Source: an uncultured Sediminibacterium sp. (GTDB lineage: Bacteria > Bacteroidota > Bacteroidia > Chitinophagales > Chitinophagaceae). Taken from it: a DNA stretch of 64,000 bases. A program made the translations under genes and the position numbers. The notes under the pieces were generated by a model. It was not told where the DNA came from. It saw only the letters and a list, made by a program, of their open reading frames with translations, and ran no database searches. Location of the stretch: assembly GCF_946481145.1 (NCBI RefSeq), contig NZ_CAMLMJ010000009.1:68279-132278 (forward strand), written 5' to 3'. The first letter of the stretch is position 1; each line of letters opens with the position of its first letter. Of this stretch, positions 50,101 through 58,624 are shown piece by piece.

Positions 50101-51207
50101 TTAATTCATTCGGTCTTTGATCATGGTAAGAAAATCATCGAAGAGATACCTGCTATCGTGTGGACCAGGTGTGCTTTCGGGATGGTATTGTACGCTAAAA
50201 GCGGGTTTATCTTTTATCCTGATGCCTTCAATTGACTGATCGTTCAGGTTGATATGTGTAATTTCTACATTAGGGTGATTTCTTACTGCTTCAGGATCTA
50301 CACCAAATCCATGGTTCTGGGTAGTTATCTCACACTGACCTGTAATGATATTTTTTACAGGGTGATTGAGTCCACGGTGTCCATGGTGCATTTTAAAAGT
50401 TGGTATTCCATTAGCCAATGCCAGCAGCTGGTGTCCAAGACAGATCCCAAAAACAGGTTTGTTTTCTGTCAGCAGGTCTTTTACAGTAGTAACTGCATAA
50501 TCCATTGCAGCAGGGTCACCAGGACCATTGGAAATAAAATATCCGTTCGGGTTAAACTCTTTCAGTCTGCTTAAAGGAGTTTTGGCAGGATGTACCCTGA
50601 TATGCGCGCCTCTGTCTACCAGGCACTGAAGGATATGTTTCTTTACACCGAAATCGAGCACAGCTACTTTTATAGGAGCGTTTACATCACCCATTTCATA
50701 TTCTTCAGTAGTGCTAACGGTGCTTGCAAGTTCAAGACCATCCATATCAGGCACGCCAGACAGTTGTTGTTTTAATTGTTCAACATCCAATATCTCTGAA
50801 GAGATGATACAGTTCATAGCTCCTTTGGTTCTGATATGAGCTACTAAAGCCCTTGTATCTACATTATCGATGGCTACGATATTGTTTTCCTGCAGGTAGG
50901 CATTAAGATTGTTATTTGCCTGGATGCGACTGTATTGTTCTTCCAGATTTCGGGCAATAAGACCATGAATTTTTACGCTGCTGCTTTCTACATCAGATTC
51001 CTTCACGCCATAATTCCCGATATGAACATTGTTCATGATCAGTACCTGTCCGGTATAACTTGGGTCGGTAAATACTTCCTGGTACCCGGTCATACCGGTA
51101 TTAAAACAAATTTCACCCGTAGTAGTACCAGTTTTTCCAAAAGCGTGTCCATAGAAGACATTACCATCAGCCAGTACAAGGATAGCGGGTTGTTTTGATT
51201 GGGGCAT
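50101..51207 (-). CDS. carA: Carbamoyl-phosphate synthase small (glutaminase) subunit
   Basis: CarA releases ammonia from glutamine for carbamoyl-phosphate synthesis, feeding arginine and pyrimidine pathways. The N-terminal domain carries ALVLADGNVFYGHAFG-type and FNTGMTGYQEVFTDPSY motifs. The class I GATase domain has the nucleophile Cys in FGICLGHQ and the His/Glu pair in QYHPESTPGPHD. Length (368 aa) is typical. The large subunit carB is not adjacent. It lies after rplQ, behind a terminator. Confidence 0.96.
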   Translation of the reverse strand: MPQSKQPAILVLADGNVFYGHAFGKTGTTTGEICFNTGMTGYQEVFTDPSYTGQVLIMNNVHIGNYGVKESDVESSSVKIHGLIARNLEEQYSRIQANNNLNAYLQENNIVAIDNVDTRALVAHIRTKGAMNCIISSEILDVEQLKQQLSGVPDMDGLELASTVSTTEEYEMGDVNAPIKVAVLDFGVKKHILQCLVDRGAHIRVHPAKTPLSRLKEFNPNGYFISNGPGDPAAMDYAVTTVKDLLTENKPVFGICLGHQLLALANGIPTFKMHHGHRGLNHPVKNIITGQCEITTQNHGFGVDPEAVRNHPNVEITHINLNDQSIEGIRIKDKPAFSVQYHPESTPGPHDSRYLFDDFLTMIKDRMN

Positions 51208-51298
51208 AATTGTTTACGGTTTTACGGTGCAAAAAAAAGAATTGTTGGTTAATCTTGGCAAATAAGTTTCACACAATTGGTTTTTATGGCCTGCACAT

Positions 51299-51330
51299 AA
51301 AAAAAGCAAGACAAATAAGTCTTGCTTTTT
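51299..51330 (-). terminator. Intrinsic terminator after rplQ
   Basis: A 12-bp stem AAAAAGCAAGAC / GTCTTGCTTTTT with a 6-base loop, 22 bases past the rplQ stop, closes the ribosomal-protein operon. Confidence 0.9.
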
Positions 51331-51352
51331 ATGTAGAAATTGTTCTTTCAAT

Positions 51353-51898
51353 TTATTCAGCTGCTTTATCAGTTGAAGGAGTCTCGGTAGCTGTAGCTTC
51401 AGCGGCAACAGTTTCAGTTGCTGGAGCTTCGGCGGAAGCAGTTTCTGCTTTTTTAGTAGTGGCACGGCTACGACGAGTTTTCTTAGCAGGTTCAGCAGCT
51501 TGTGCAGCGCTTTTACCATAAATTTCGTTGAAGTCTACCAGTTCGATCATCGCTTTTTCCGCATTATCGCCTGGACGAATACCAAGTTTCAGGATACGGG
51601 TATAACCACCTGGGCGGCTTGCTACTTTAGGACCAACAACGGTGAAAAGTTCTTTCACAGCGGTTTTGTCTTGCAGGTAGCTGAATACCACTCTATGCTG
51701 GTGCATGATGGTTTCTTTGCTATCAGATTTCTTTGTTTTGGTGATCAGTGGTTCAACGTAAGTTCTCAGTGCTTTAGCTTTAGCCAAAGTTGTAACGATA
51801 CGTTTGTGTGTGATCAGTTGACTAGCCAAATTGGCCAGTAATGCTTCCCTGTGTGCTTTCTTACGACCCAGGTTGTTGATTTTGTCTCCGTGACGCAT
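51353..51898 (-). CDS. rplQ: 50S ribosomal protein L17 with Ala/Thr-rich tail
   Basis: The first 120 or so residues are L17 (bL17): [24 protein letters not shown] near the start, then [12 protein letters not shown] and MIELVDFNE. The C-terminal extension of about 50 residues ([15 protein letters not shown], then Ala/Glu/Thr repeats) is low-complexity and presumably disordered, a feature of Bacteroidota L17. It is the last gene of the infA-rplQ cluster, after rpoA and a large hairpin. Confidence 0.97.
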   Translation of the reverse strand: MRHGDKINNLGRKKAHREALLANLASQLITHKRIVTTLAKAKALRTYVEPLITKTKKSDSKETIMHQHRVVFSYLQDKTAVKELFTVVGPKVASRPGGYTRILKLGIRPGDNAEKAMIELVDFNEIYGKSAAQAAEPAKKTRRSRATTKKAETASAEAPATETVAAEATATETPSTDKAAE

Positions 51899-51953
51899 GA
51901 CTTGTTGTTTTTATACCCTACACCGTGTCAGGAATTGCAGAGCGTTTAAGAAT

Positions 51954-52020
51954 AGCTTCTAGCCTTTAGCTTCTAGCTTCTAGCAATTTTCTAGAAGCTA
52001 GAAGCTGGCAGCTAGCAGCT
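51954..52020. repeat. Heptamer hairpin between rpoA and rplQ
   Basis: Two 30-base arms (51954-51983 and 51991-52020) made of TAGCTTC / TAGCTGC-type units pair with five mismatches around a 7-base loop. The 14 bp next to the loop are perfect. The array starts immediately after the rpoA stop codon. No T-run follows, so it is unlikely to be an intrinsic terminator. Confidence 0.8.
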
Positions 52021-53021
52021 TAATTATCTAAGTTATCTAATCCAAGCTTGTTCAGATCCATACCGAAGCTCAGACCGCGTTCAGTTAATACCTGCTCAAT
52101 TTCAGAGAGGGATTTCTGACCGAAGTTTCTGAATTTCATCAGGTCTTCCTGCTCGTATTGTACGAGTTCACTCAGACTGTTGATTTTTGCTGCTTTCAGA
52201 CAGTTGAAAGCACGTACTGAAAGATCTAAATCTTCAAGTGGTGTTTTCAATACTTTACGCAGTTGCAATACATGCTCATCAACTACATCTTCTTTCTTAT
52301 CTTCTTTGTTATCGAAAGTGATGTTTTCGTCGGTGATGATCATCAGGTGCTGGATCAGGATTCTTGAAGCCTGTTTAACAGCATCTTCAGGATGGATGGT
52401 TCCGTCAGTTGCTACATCGAGGATCAGTTTTTCATAATCCGTACGTTGTTCCACACGATAGTTTTCAATAGCGTATTTAACGTTCTTGATTGGAGTGTGG
52501 ATAGAATCGATGGCAATATATCCGAATGGAGCATCTTTAATTTTGTTTTCTTCAGCAGGGATATAACCACGACCACGTGAAATGGTAAGTTCGATATCCA
52601 TTTTTGCAGAAGAATCCAGGGTACAGATCACCAGTTCAGGGTTCATAACCTGAAAATGCTGGGATACCTCACCTAACATACCTGCAGTGAATTCAGTGCG
52701 GTTTTTGATAGAAAGGCTGATCTTTTCAGTGGCTACATCATGCTCCACATGCTTTTTAAAACGTACCTGCTTCAGGTTCAGGATGATTTCGGTTACATCT
52801 TCTGTAATACCTTTCATGGTAGCAAATTCGTGGTCTACACCTTCGATTTTGATACCTACGATAGCATATCCTTCCAAAGAACTCAGTAATACCCTGCGTA
52901 AGGCGTTACCTATGGTAAGACCATAACCTGGTTCTAATGGACGAAACTCAAATTGACCTTCAAAATCAGTTGCTTTTTGTAAAACGATTTTGTCGGGTTT
53001 CTGGAAGCTTAATATGGCCAT
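52020..53021 (-). CDS. rpoA: RNA polymerase alpha subunit
   Basis: RpoA dimerises to start RNA polymerase assembly. The N-terminal domain shows GYGLTIGNALRRVLLSSLEGYA and the later RGRGYIPAEENK. The C-terminal domain that contacts UP elements and activators has EDLDLSVRAFNCLKAAKINSL and FGQKSLSEIEQVL. Length (333 aa) is standard. It is flanked on both sides by long intergenic hairpins yet remains in the conserved order rpsD-rpoA-rplQ. Confidence 0.98.
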   Translation of the reverse strand: MAILSFQKPDKIVLQKATDFEGQFEFRPLEPGYGLTIGNALRRVLLSSLEGYAIVGIKIEGVDHEFATMKGITEDVTEIILNLKQVRFKKHVEHDVATEKISLSIKNRTEFTAGMLGEVSQHFQVMNPELVICTLDSSAKMDIELTISRGRGYIPAEENKIKDAPFGYIAIDSIHTPIKNVKYAIENYRVEQRTDYEKLILDVATDGTIHPEDAVKQASRILIQHLMIITDENITFDNKEDKKEDVVDEHVLQLRKVLKTPLEDLDLSVRAFNCLKAAKINSLSELVQYEQEDLMKFRNFGQKSLSEIEQVLTERGLSFGMDLNKLGLDNLDN

Positions 53022-53085
53022 ATTAAAACTTTATTTTTTACTTGATTGTGGCGGAACCCATTATTGGTTTCCGGATGATATGAGA

Positions 53086-53143
53086 GAGTAGTGAGTAGTC
53101 AGCAGTGAATATTTTACTCATTACTGACTACTAACTATTCACT
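53086..53143. repeat. Heptamer hairpin between rpsD and rpoA
   Basis: On the minus strand TAGTGAA TAGTTAG TAGTCAG TAATGAG begins exactly at the rpsD stop codon TAG, giving stops in all three frames. The inverse array (CTGCTGACTACTCACTACTCTC) pairs with it imperfectly. No T-run follows. Confidence 0.78.
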
Positions 53144-53747
53144 ATTTAGAATACAATTCGACGATCAGTTGTTCCTTGATGTTCTCAGGAACATTCTCGC
53201 GCTCAGGATAGGTAATGAAAGTACCTTTCTTCTCAGCTTCATTCCAATCAACCCAGCTAAACTTAGGATTTTTACCACGGGTTTTGCTTACGATAGAAGA
53301 ATTATCCGCGCTCTTTGGCTTATAAGCGATGATGTCGCCTGGCTTACACTGGTAAGAAGGTACATTCATGATTTCGCCATTAACGGTGATGTGCTTATGG
53401 TTAACCAACTGACGAGCTTCAGGGCGGCTTGCTGTTAATCCCATACGGAATACAGTGTTATCCAAACGAGCTTCCAGTAATTTGATCAGGTTTTCACCAG
53501 TAACACCTTTCAGACGAGATGCTTCTTCGAAAGTTTTACGGAACTGACGCTCTAATACACCGTAAGTGTATTTAGCCTTTTGTTTCTCTCTAAGCTGTAA
53601 TGCGTATTCACCAAGGCTTTTACGCTTACGGGCAGCACCATGCTGACCTGGAGGGTTGCTGTTCTTACCTAACCACTTCCCGTTACCCAGGATTGGTTCA
53701 CCGAAGATTCTGGAAATTTTGGTCTTAGGACCAGTGTAACGTGCCAT
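53142..53747 (-). CDS. rpsD: 30S ribosomal protein S4
   Basis: S4 (uS4) is a primary 16S rRNA binder and, in many bacteria, a translational repressor of its own operon. The 201 residues start MARYTGPKTKISRIFGEPI. The S4 RNA-binding domain (RLDNTVFRMGLTASRPEARQLVNHKHITVNG) and the ending ERENVPENIKEQLIVELYSK are typical. No zinc Cys cluster is present, so it is the C-minus form. It is in the expected place before rpoA. Confidence 0.98.
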   Translation of the reverse strand: MARYTGPKTKISRIFGEPILGNGKWLGKNSNPPGQHGAARKRKSLGEYALQLREKQKAKYTYGVLERQFRKTFEEASRLKGVTGENLIKLLEARLDNTVFRMGLTASRPEARQLVNHKHITVNGEIMNVPSYQCKPGDIIAYKPKSADNSSIVSKTRGKNPKFSWVDWNEAEKKGTFITYPERENVPENIKEQLIVELYSK

Positions 53748-53828
53748 TTTTGTTGTTTTGCGATTTTTTAATGACGATCCGGTATCTTAAAAATCTAAAA
53801 TTGATAACGAACCCTGTTAATATTTGAT

Positions 53829-53884
53829 GATGTCAGATGGCAGATGTCAGATTTTATTATATCTGAGATCTGCCATCTGACATC
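53829..53884. repeat. Heptamer hairpin between rpsK and rpsD
   Basis: Two 24-base arms (53829-53852 and 53861-53884) pair with one mismatch around an 8-base loop. The units are CAGATGG / CAGATGT. It lies 8 bases after the rpsK stop on the minus strand, with no T-run. The same unit forms the hairpin at 26542-26599. Confidence 0.8.
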
Positions 53885-53892
53885 TAATATCA

Positions 53893-54303
53893 TTATACTC
53901 TTCTCTGCTTAGGAGGTCTGCAACCATTGTGTGGCAATGGGGTTACGTCTTTGATAGATACAACCTCAATACCTGATTGAGAAATAGAGCGGATAGCTCC
54001 TTCACGACCAGCACCTGGACCTTTTACAAATACTTCTACACGCTTCAGACCAGCTTCCAATGCAACTTTTGCAGCATCAGCAGCAGCCATTTGAGCTGCA
54101 TATGGAGTGTTCTTTTTAGAACCTTTGAAACCCATTTTACCAGCACTGCTCCAACTGATAACCTGACCGGTTTTGTTGGTAAAGCTGATGATAATGTTGT
54201 TGAAAGTAGCAGAAATACGTACTTCACCAGCCGCATCTACTTTTACTACTCTTTTCTTGGCAGCAGCTTTTGCACTGTTCTGCGCTTTTTGTGGTTTTGC
54301 CAT
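53893..54303 (-). CDS. rpsK: 30S ribosomal protein S11
   Basis: S11 (uS11) lies on the 30S platform and touches mRNA in the E site. The 136 residues include the basic N-terminal extension ([18 protein letters not shown]), [33 protein letters not shown] in the core, [14 protein letters not shown] and the ending PPKQRRV. It follows rpsM after a 178-base spacer, unusually long for this pair. Confidence 0.98.
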   Translation of the reverse strand: MAKPQKAQNSAKAAAKKRVVKVDAAGEVRISATFNNIIISFTNKTGQVISWSSAGKMGFKGSKKNTPYAAQMAAADAAKVALEAGLKRVEVFVKGPGAGREGAIRSISQSGIEVVSIKDVTPLPHNGCRPPKQRRV

Positions 54304-54481
54304 TTTCGTTTTTTGAGGTAGTCACCCCGAAATTATCGGGGTCCGTTTAACAATGAAAAATTCCGCACCGGGCGGAAACCGCTACACTCTCCTTTCCACC
54401 TGAGGCGGACTATCCAAGCTGTAGAGGATTTTTATAACAGCATGATGCTGAAATGAATTCATTCCAGCATCATGGTATCAT
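54304..54481 (-). promoter_or_regulatory. Structured spacer between rpsM and rpsK
   Basis: This 178-base gap is unusually long for two adjacent ribosomal-protein genes. On the minus strand it holds CATGATGCTG..CAGCATCATG (54441-54474, right after rpsM), then TCCGCCTCAGGTGGA, TTCCGC..GCGGAA, and ACCCCGA / TCGGGGT just before rpsK. The hairpins could be a processing site, an autoregulatory leader for rpsK-rpsD, or repeats. I cannot tell which. Confidence 0.4.
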
Positions 54482-54862
54482 TTATTTCTTAGGAGCTTTC
54501 TTCTTACCGGCAACTGTTTTACGCTTACCTTTTCTGGTACGGCTATTCGTTTTGGTACGCTGACCACGAACAGGCAAACCTTTACGGTGACGTAAACCAC
54601 GGTAACAGGCGATATCCAGCAAACGCTTGATATTCATCGACACTTCACTACGCAATGCACCTTCTACCTTAAACTCATTGTTAATGATGTTACGGATAGC
54701 AGTCTGCTCATCATCATTCCACTCATGTACTTTCTTGTCAAAGTCAATACCAGCTTGTGTTAAGATATACTGAGCGGTTGCACGACCAATACCAAATATA
54801 TAGGTCAGACCAATTTCGCCTCTTTTGTTCTTTGGTAAATCAATACCGGCAATACGAGCCAT
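54482..54862 (-). CDS. rpsM: 30S ribosomal protein S13
   Basis: S13 (uS13) lies in the 30S head and contacts tRNA and the 50S subunit. The 126 residues start [26 protein letters not shown]. The motif [25 protein letters not shown] and the Lys-rich tail KKAPKK are standard. It follows rpmJ by 64 bases. Confidence 0.98.
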   Translation of the reverse strand: MARIAGIDLPKNKRGEIGLTYIFGIGRATAQYILTQAGIDFDKKVHEWNDDEQTAIRNIINNEFKVEGALRSEVSMNIKRLLDIACYRGLRHRKGLPVRGQRTKTNSRTRKGKRKTVAGKKKAPKK

Positions 54863-54926
54863 ATTCTGATTTTAATTTTAAACTTTAATACTGGTACTAT
54901 TAACCCTCTGTTAATAGCACTAAAAA

Positions 54927-55043
54927 TTATCCCTGACGTTGCTTATAACGGGGATTCTTTTTGTTAATCACGTACAACTTGCCCTTTCTCTTCACGATCT
55001 TGCAATCTGCACTACGCTTTTTGATAGAAGCTCTGACTTTCAT
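54927..55043 (-). CDS. rpmJ: 50S ribosomal protein L36
   Basis: This 38-residue gene is too short for most ORF lists. It reads [20 protein letters not shown] and ends [12 protein letters not shown], a clear L36 (bL36). Only one Cys remains, so it is the zinc-free form. It lies between infA and rpsM, the conserved order, with gaps of 66 and 64 bases. Confidence 0.95.
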   Translation of the reverse strand: MKVRASIKKRSADCKIVKRKGKLYVINKKNPRYKQRQG

Positions 55044-55109
55044 TGCTTTATTATTTATCGCTTTACTGCTTCCGGCTTCCAGCTTAAGCCTTCAGCGTTC
55101 TGCAAATGT

Positions 55110-55328
55110 TTACTTGTATCGGAAAATGATCCTTCCCCTACTCAAATCGTATGGACTCATCTCAACCCCTACTTTATCCCCAGGTAAAATTCTGATGTAG
55201 TGCATCCTCATTTTTCCTGAGATGGTGGCCAGGATTTCATGGCCATTTTCTAACTTCACCCGGAACATAGCATTGCTCAGGGCTTCCAGAATTACTCCAT
55301 CTTGTTTAATCAGCGGTTGTTTCGACAT
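55110..55328 (-). CDS. infA: Translation initiation factor IF-1
   Basis: IF-1 is a single OB-fold that occupies the ribosomal A site during initiation. The 72 residues contain the family phrases [36 protein letters not shown] and [14 protein letters not shown]. It opens the cluster in this window. The usual upstream neighbours secY and map are not there; the next gene upstream is a large unrelated exported protein. Confidence 0.97.
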   Translation of the reverse strand: MSKQPLIKQDGVILEALSNAMFRVKLENGHEILATISGKMRMHYIRILPGDKVGVEMSPYDLSRGRIIFRYK

Positions 55329-55344
55329 ACTATTTTTGGGGCTG

Positions 55345-55352
55345 CAAAGATA
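55345..55352 (-). promoter_or_regulatory. Possible -7 box of the infA promoter
   Basis: TATCTTTG on the minus strand matches TAnnTTTG, 16 bases before the infA start, so the leader would be short. No clear TTTG is at the ideal distance upstream. Confidence 0.4.
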
Positions 55353-55456
55353 TTAGATTGCAACTGAAATATGAAAAAAATGGGGGAAAAATTCCCAATT
55401 TTGTGGAAAATGAGCTAAAATGATGGCCCTGAACCCCTTATAAAGGCAAATATAAC

Positions 55457-58258
55457 TCATCTAAACAATGCCACAGGCAAAATAATCTCCCAATAATTGG
55501 CCTGGGTTATCCCGCTAAACTCCTGATCGAGCAAGCGACTATACCTCAATCCAAAACTCACAGGCTCCTGGTTCCACCACTTTGTATCAAACATCAACTC
55601 TCCCCCCACCGATCCAAAATAGAATTTTCGGCCCGTTCGGAGGCTTTTTCCCACTGCCTGGTCATAAAATACATTCATCCGCACCCGCTGAAAATAAACC
55701 AACTGCCCAAAACCCCAGTCCGGGTAAAACAGGGGAAAATGATAATTGACCCCTATTTTATACATCCTCGGGAAATTTACCGCCCGATACCCCCTAGCAA
55801 AAGGAAAATTATCGGAGAATATATATTGGTTCATGGTATCACGCTGCTGTATTGCCCCCGTTAAAACCAGGTTATGCGTGGAAGCCAGACCGGGCAAATA
55901 CAATGCCCCATTTAAAAGTAATTGGTTTGCTTCAGTTTTACCCATTGCCATCCTGTATCTGCCGCCAAGGGCAATACCCCACCGGGGGAATATATGCTTT
56001 ATTGCCCGTTGCGATTGGGCTGAATAGGACATACTAAGATCAAGGTAATCAACACTCGCATCCCTGAATAATCTTTTCGCTATGCCTGTCCAGCTAACCT
56101 TATTCTGATTAAAACTGGCCTGCAACAAGAGGTTTCTATAAGATTTGCCTGAAGTCAGGTTTAAAGGTAACCGTAAACCTGCGCGCCAGGAAAATTCATT
56201 CCAGGTTAAAGTAGTATCCCTGTTCAGTGCCCCCGAACGCTGCCAGGTATTCGATATTCCGATAACCGGCTGCAGGTAGCTGCTTCCTCCAATTATATCA
56301 GCACTCAATTTATGACTACCCTCATTCTCGTTATAGGTATAGGCCATTTCCGATGCATAAGTATTCAACACATTCTCGCCGTATAAAGTGAAAGAATACT
56401 CCGGACGGTCATAATAAGGCCTCCAGCTATGAATATTAAACGGCTTTGTAAACTTTTTATATGGTTTCGTTTCAAAATTTCTATCCCGGATATTTTCCGT
56501 AAAGCCGAAGCTTTGGGTTTGAAGGGTATTCCCCGTATATAAAGGAACTAATTCTTTTACCTGTGTTATTTTCTCCCATTTTGGCGCAAAGGCAGCCAGT
56601 CTGTACCCATCTGCCGTAAAAACTGAACCAACCAGCTTTTGTCTGGTTAATACCCCCTGATAAATCCCTGTAGGGTAAGTTGCCAGTCTAAATGGACCTT
56701 CCGATTGCTTTCCATCGTCAATCACTGCCCATAACTCATCACTACCATTACCTGTTGAAGTAAATAAAAGCGTATCACCCTGTATCTGCAGGTATCCAAT
56801 TACACGATTTGAAGGGTTAAGTATTTTTCTCTCCGTATTGCCCCGTTCATTAAACCAACTGATGCCCATATTCCCGTTCCTTTCACGGTATATAGTATAA
56901 AAGCCTTCGTCGTTTTTCGCATAGCGTGGATAAGAATAAATTCTGTCTGATGATGAAAGCAGTGTATCAGCTTCCCCGTTCAATACTTTTAATTGTACTA
57001 ATGCTGCACTTCCATCAGTGCGCATGTCAACTGCCAGTATCTTTTGCAAATCGTTGGATATATCCGGAGAAAACAACCGCGTTCCAGACCTCACCAGCTT
57101 TTCTGTTTTGGTTGAAAGATCAAATATTTTTAAGGCATTGTATTCCACATTTGCCCACCGTGTATCCGGCTGATAGGAAGTATAAACAAGCTTATTCTTT
57201 TTATAGGTAAAGTAGGGGTCAATCGCAATATCCCTAACCACTATTTGCTCCCTGTTTCCGTCAGCAGATATTTTCATGAAACGGGGAACTGCGGAATTAC
57301 TGTTATGCAATGCGAGTATTGAACCGTCTTCCATTAGGGTTGGATAACGATCGTTCACTACATTGTTTTTTTCAATAGCGGTTATCCATTCCGGTTCAAC
57401 TGTTTCCGTTTTTTTCCACTGGGTTCTGTAATAAGATAATGCATCATCTACAAACCGGTTAAAAGAAATACCGGTATGTTTTTTAACAGCTCCCTGAAAA
57501 GGATAGAGCAATGGTTTAAACCTTGCTGCGTCGTTGGTGACTTTTTCCCACAGATCATCTCCATATTGTTTTCTGCCATAGGCTACCAGCAGATAACCCA
57601 GCTCATAATGATTGGGAACATAATGCTGCAAAGATCCATTACGCAGCTTCATATAGCTATAGGCTTTATCGGATCGATAAAGTGACCTGTAACCATTAAA
57701 AAAAGCAGGTAATTTTCCCCTCCCCTGTTTTGTGAGCAATGTTTCATTATAAACAGCATCCCCTTCAAAAAACCAGTCCGGAACACTGGCTGCATTGGCT
57801 ACTGCCTGCCCCTCTTCTCCCAATATTACAGATGCCAGTTTTGAAAAACCTTTGTTGAAATTATTATACTGTTGTACATGTCTGTATTCATGTACTGCCA
57901 GGTTACTTATCCAATCGTAGCCTCCAAGTTCAAAAGCATTTTGCGGAGCTGTGGTATAAAACTCACTACGATAGGGTACCAATCCTACATAGGCATTTGA
58001 AAACAAAGTGCGATGCTGCAGCACTATATTAATTTTCCGCAACCCGCCTCCCAGACTATTTTTATTCTGCAGTTGCAACCCATGAATAATTGAGGCAATC
58101 TTTGCAGCCTGCTTTTCATTTCCGGCTGGGAAAATAATGCGTGCAGTATCCGTTTCAATCTGTCTCCATTGCTGCGAAGATGGGTTCCCTCCAAAACGCT
58201 GAGCACAGATTTTCATGGAAAAAAACAATACACATATCACTGCGCATACATACCGCAT
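55457..58258 (-). CDS. Exported HExxH metallopeptidase-like protein with propeller and beta-barrel regions
   Basis: I place the start at MRYVCAVICVLFF, which gives a clean signal peptide ending ICAQ. An ATG nine codons upstream breaks it. Residues 100-160 hold HEYRH (113-117) and, 38 residues later, FFEGDA (Glu155), matching a gluzincin zinc site. Residues about 280-550 form TolB/PD40-like repeats (NDRYPTLMEDGSILAL, YPRYAKNDEGFYTIYRERNG). The last 300 or so residues are amphipathic beta strands ending in the aromatic-rich NYWEIILPVALFR, as in an outer-membrane barrel. The 933-aa protein is probably an outer-membrane protease or maturation factor. I know no characterised member. Confidence 0.7.
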   Translation of the reverse strand: MRYVCAVICVLFFSMKICAQRFGGNPSSQQWRQIETDTARIIFPAGNEKQAAKIASIIHGLQLQNKNSLGGGLRKINIVLQHRTLFSNAYVGLVPYRSEFYTTAPQNAFELGGYDWISNLAVHEYRHVQQYNNFNKGFSKLASVILGEEGQAVANAASVPDWFFEGDAVYNETLLTKQGRGKLPAFFNGYRSLYRSDKAYSYMKLRNGSLQHYVPNHYELGYLLVAYGRKQYGDDLWEKVTNDAARFKPLLYPFQGAVKKHTGISFNRFVDDALSYYRTQWKKTETVEPEWITAIEKNNVVNDRYPTLMEDGSILALHNSNSAVPRFMKISADGNREQIVVRDIAIDPYFTYKKNKLVYTSYQPDTRWANVEYNALKIFDLSTKTEKLVRSGTRLFSPDISNDLQKILAVDMRTDGSAALVQLKVLNGEADTLLSSSDRIYSYPRYAKNDEGFYTIYRERNGNMGISWFNERGNTERKILNPSNRVIGYLQIQGDTLLFTSTGNGSDELWAVIDDGKQSEGPFRLATYPTGIYQGVLTRQKLVGSVFTADGYRLAAFAPKWEKITQVKELVPLYTGNTLQTQSFGFTENIRDRNFETKPYKKFTKPFNIHSWRPYYDRPEYSFTLYGENVLNTYASEMAYTYNENEGSHKLSADIIGGSSYLQPVIGISNTWQRSGALNRDTTLTWNEFSWRAGLRLPLNLTSGKSYRNLLLQASFNQNKVSWTGIAKRLFRDASVDYLDLSMSYSAQSQRAIKHIFPRWGIALGGRYRMAMGKTEANQLLLNGALYLPGLASTHNLVLTGAIQQRDTMNQYIFSDNFPFARGYRAVNFPRMYKIGVNYHFPLFYPDWGFGQLVYFQRVRMNVFYDQAVGKSLRTGRKFYFGSVGGELMFDTKWWNQEPVSFGLRYSRLLDQEFSGITQANYWEIILPVALFR

Positions 58259-58319
58259 GTAACTAAATTTTACAACAAGATACATAAACCAATCATCTGA
58301 TAAAGCGGATCAATGGCAA

Positions 58320-58357
58320 ATGGCTATTAGCTATTAGCCGTTAGCTATTAGCCATTG
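58320..58357. repeat. Heptamer array (TTAGCYA unit)
   Basis: Units TTAGCTA TTAGCCG TTAGCTA TTAGCCA follow one another, and CAATGGC at one end matches the inverse of GCCATTG at the other. The same unit is present at 63921-63951. It directly adjoins the dispersed palindromic repeat. Confidence 0.65.
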
Positions 58358-58520
58358 ATGCGAATAAATGGTTGAAATCTGCCAAAATGAGTAAATCAAT
58401 AGAGGGGTCCTTTGACGTCATTAAAAGTAGACTCATAAGAAATAACAGCCCTTAATCTTTTTTGGCTGCTTAGATAGAACATGGATTTATCATGATAATC
58501 ATGATAAATCTGCGTTCCAT
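58358..58520. repeat. Dispersed palindromic repeat, copy 3
   Basis: About 140 bases match the window-start copy in inverse orientation, ending in ATAGAACATG. A 13-bp palindrome, GATTTATCATGAT / ATCATGATAAATC, and the closing flank TGCGTTCCAT follow (58472-58520). The copy at 31598-31669 has the same flanks but another core. Confidence 0.72.
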
Positions 58521-58578
58521 TTTCTGCTCTTATGTAATTACAATCCTTGAGTCGCCTTGATAATTTTTCAGTACATAA

Positions 58579-58603
58579 CAAAAAAAAGGGTACTGTTTTC
58601 AGC
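58579..58603 (-). terminator. Intrinsic terminator of the conserved hypothetical gene
   Basis: On the minus strand GGGTGCTG pairs with CAGTACCC (one G-U pair) and is followed by eight T, 22 bases past the stop codon. Confidence 0.85.
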
Positions 58604-58624
58604 ACCCTTTTCAATTGTTTATTC

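Noticed and set aside
51954..53884. CRISPR array or rho-independent terminators in the ribosomal operon
   Set aside because: Units are 7 bases with no spacers, so not CRISPR. There are no T-runs after the stems and essential genes lie downstream, so simple terminators are unlikely.
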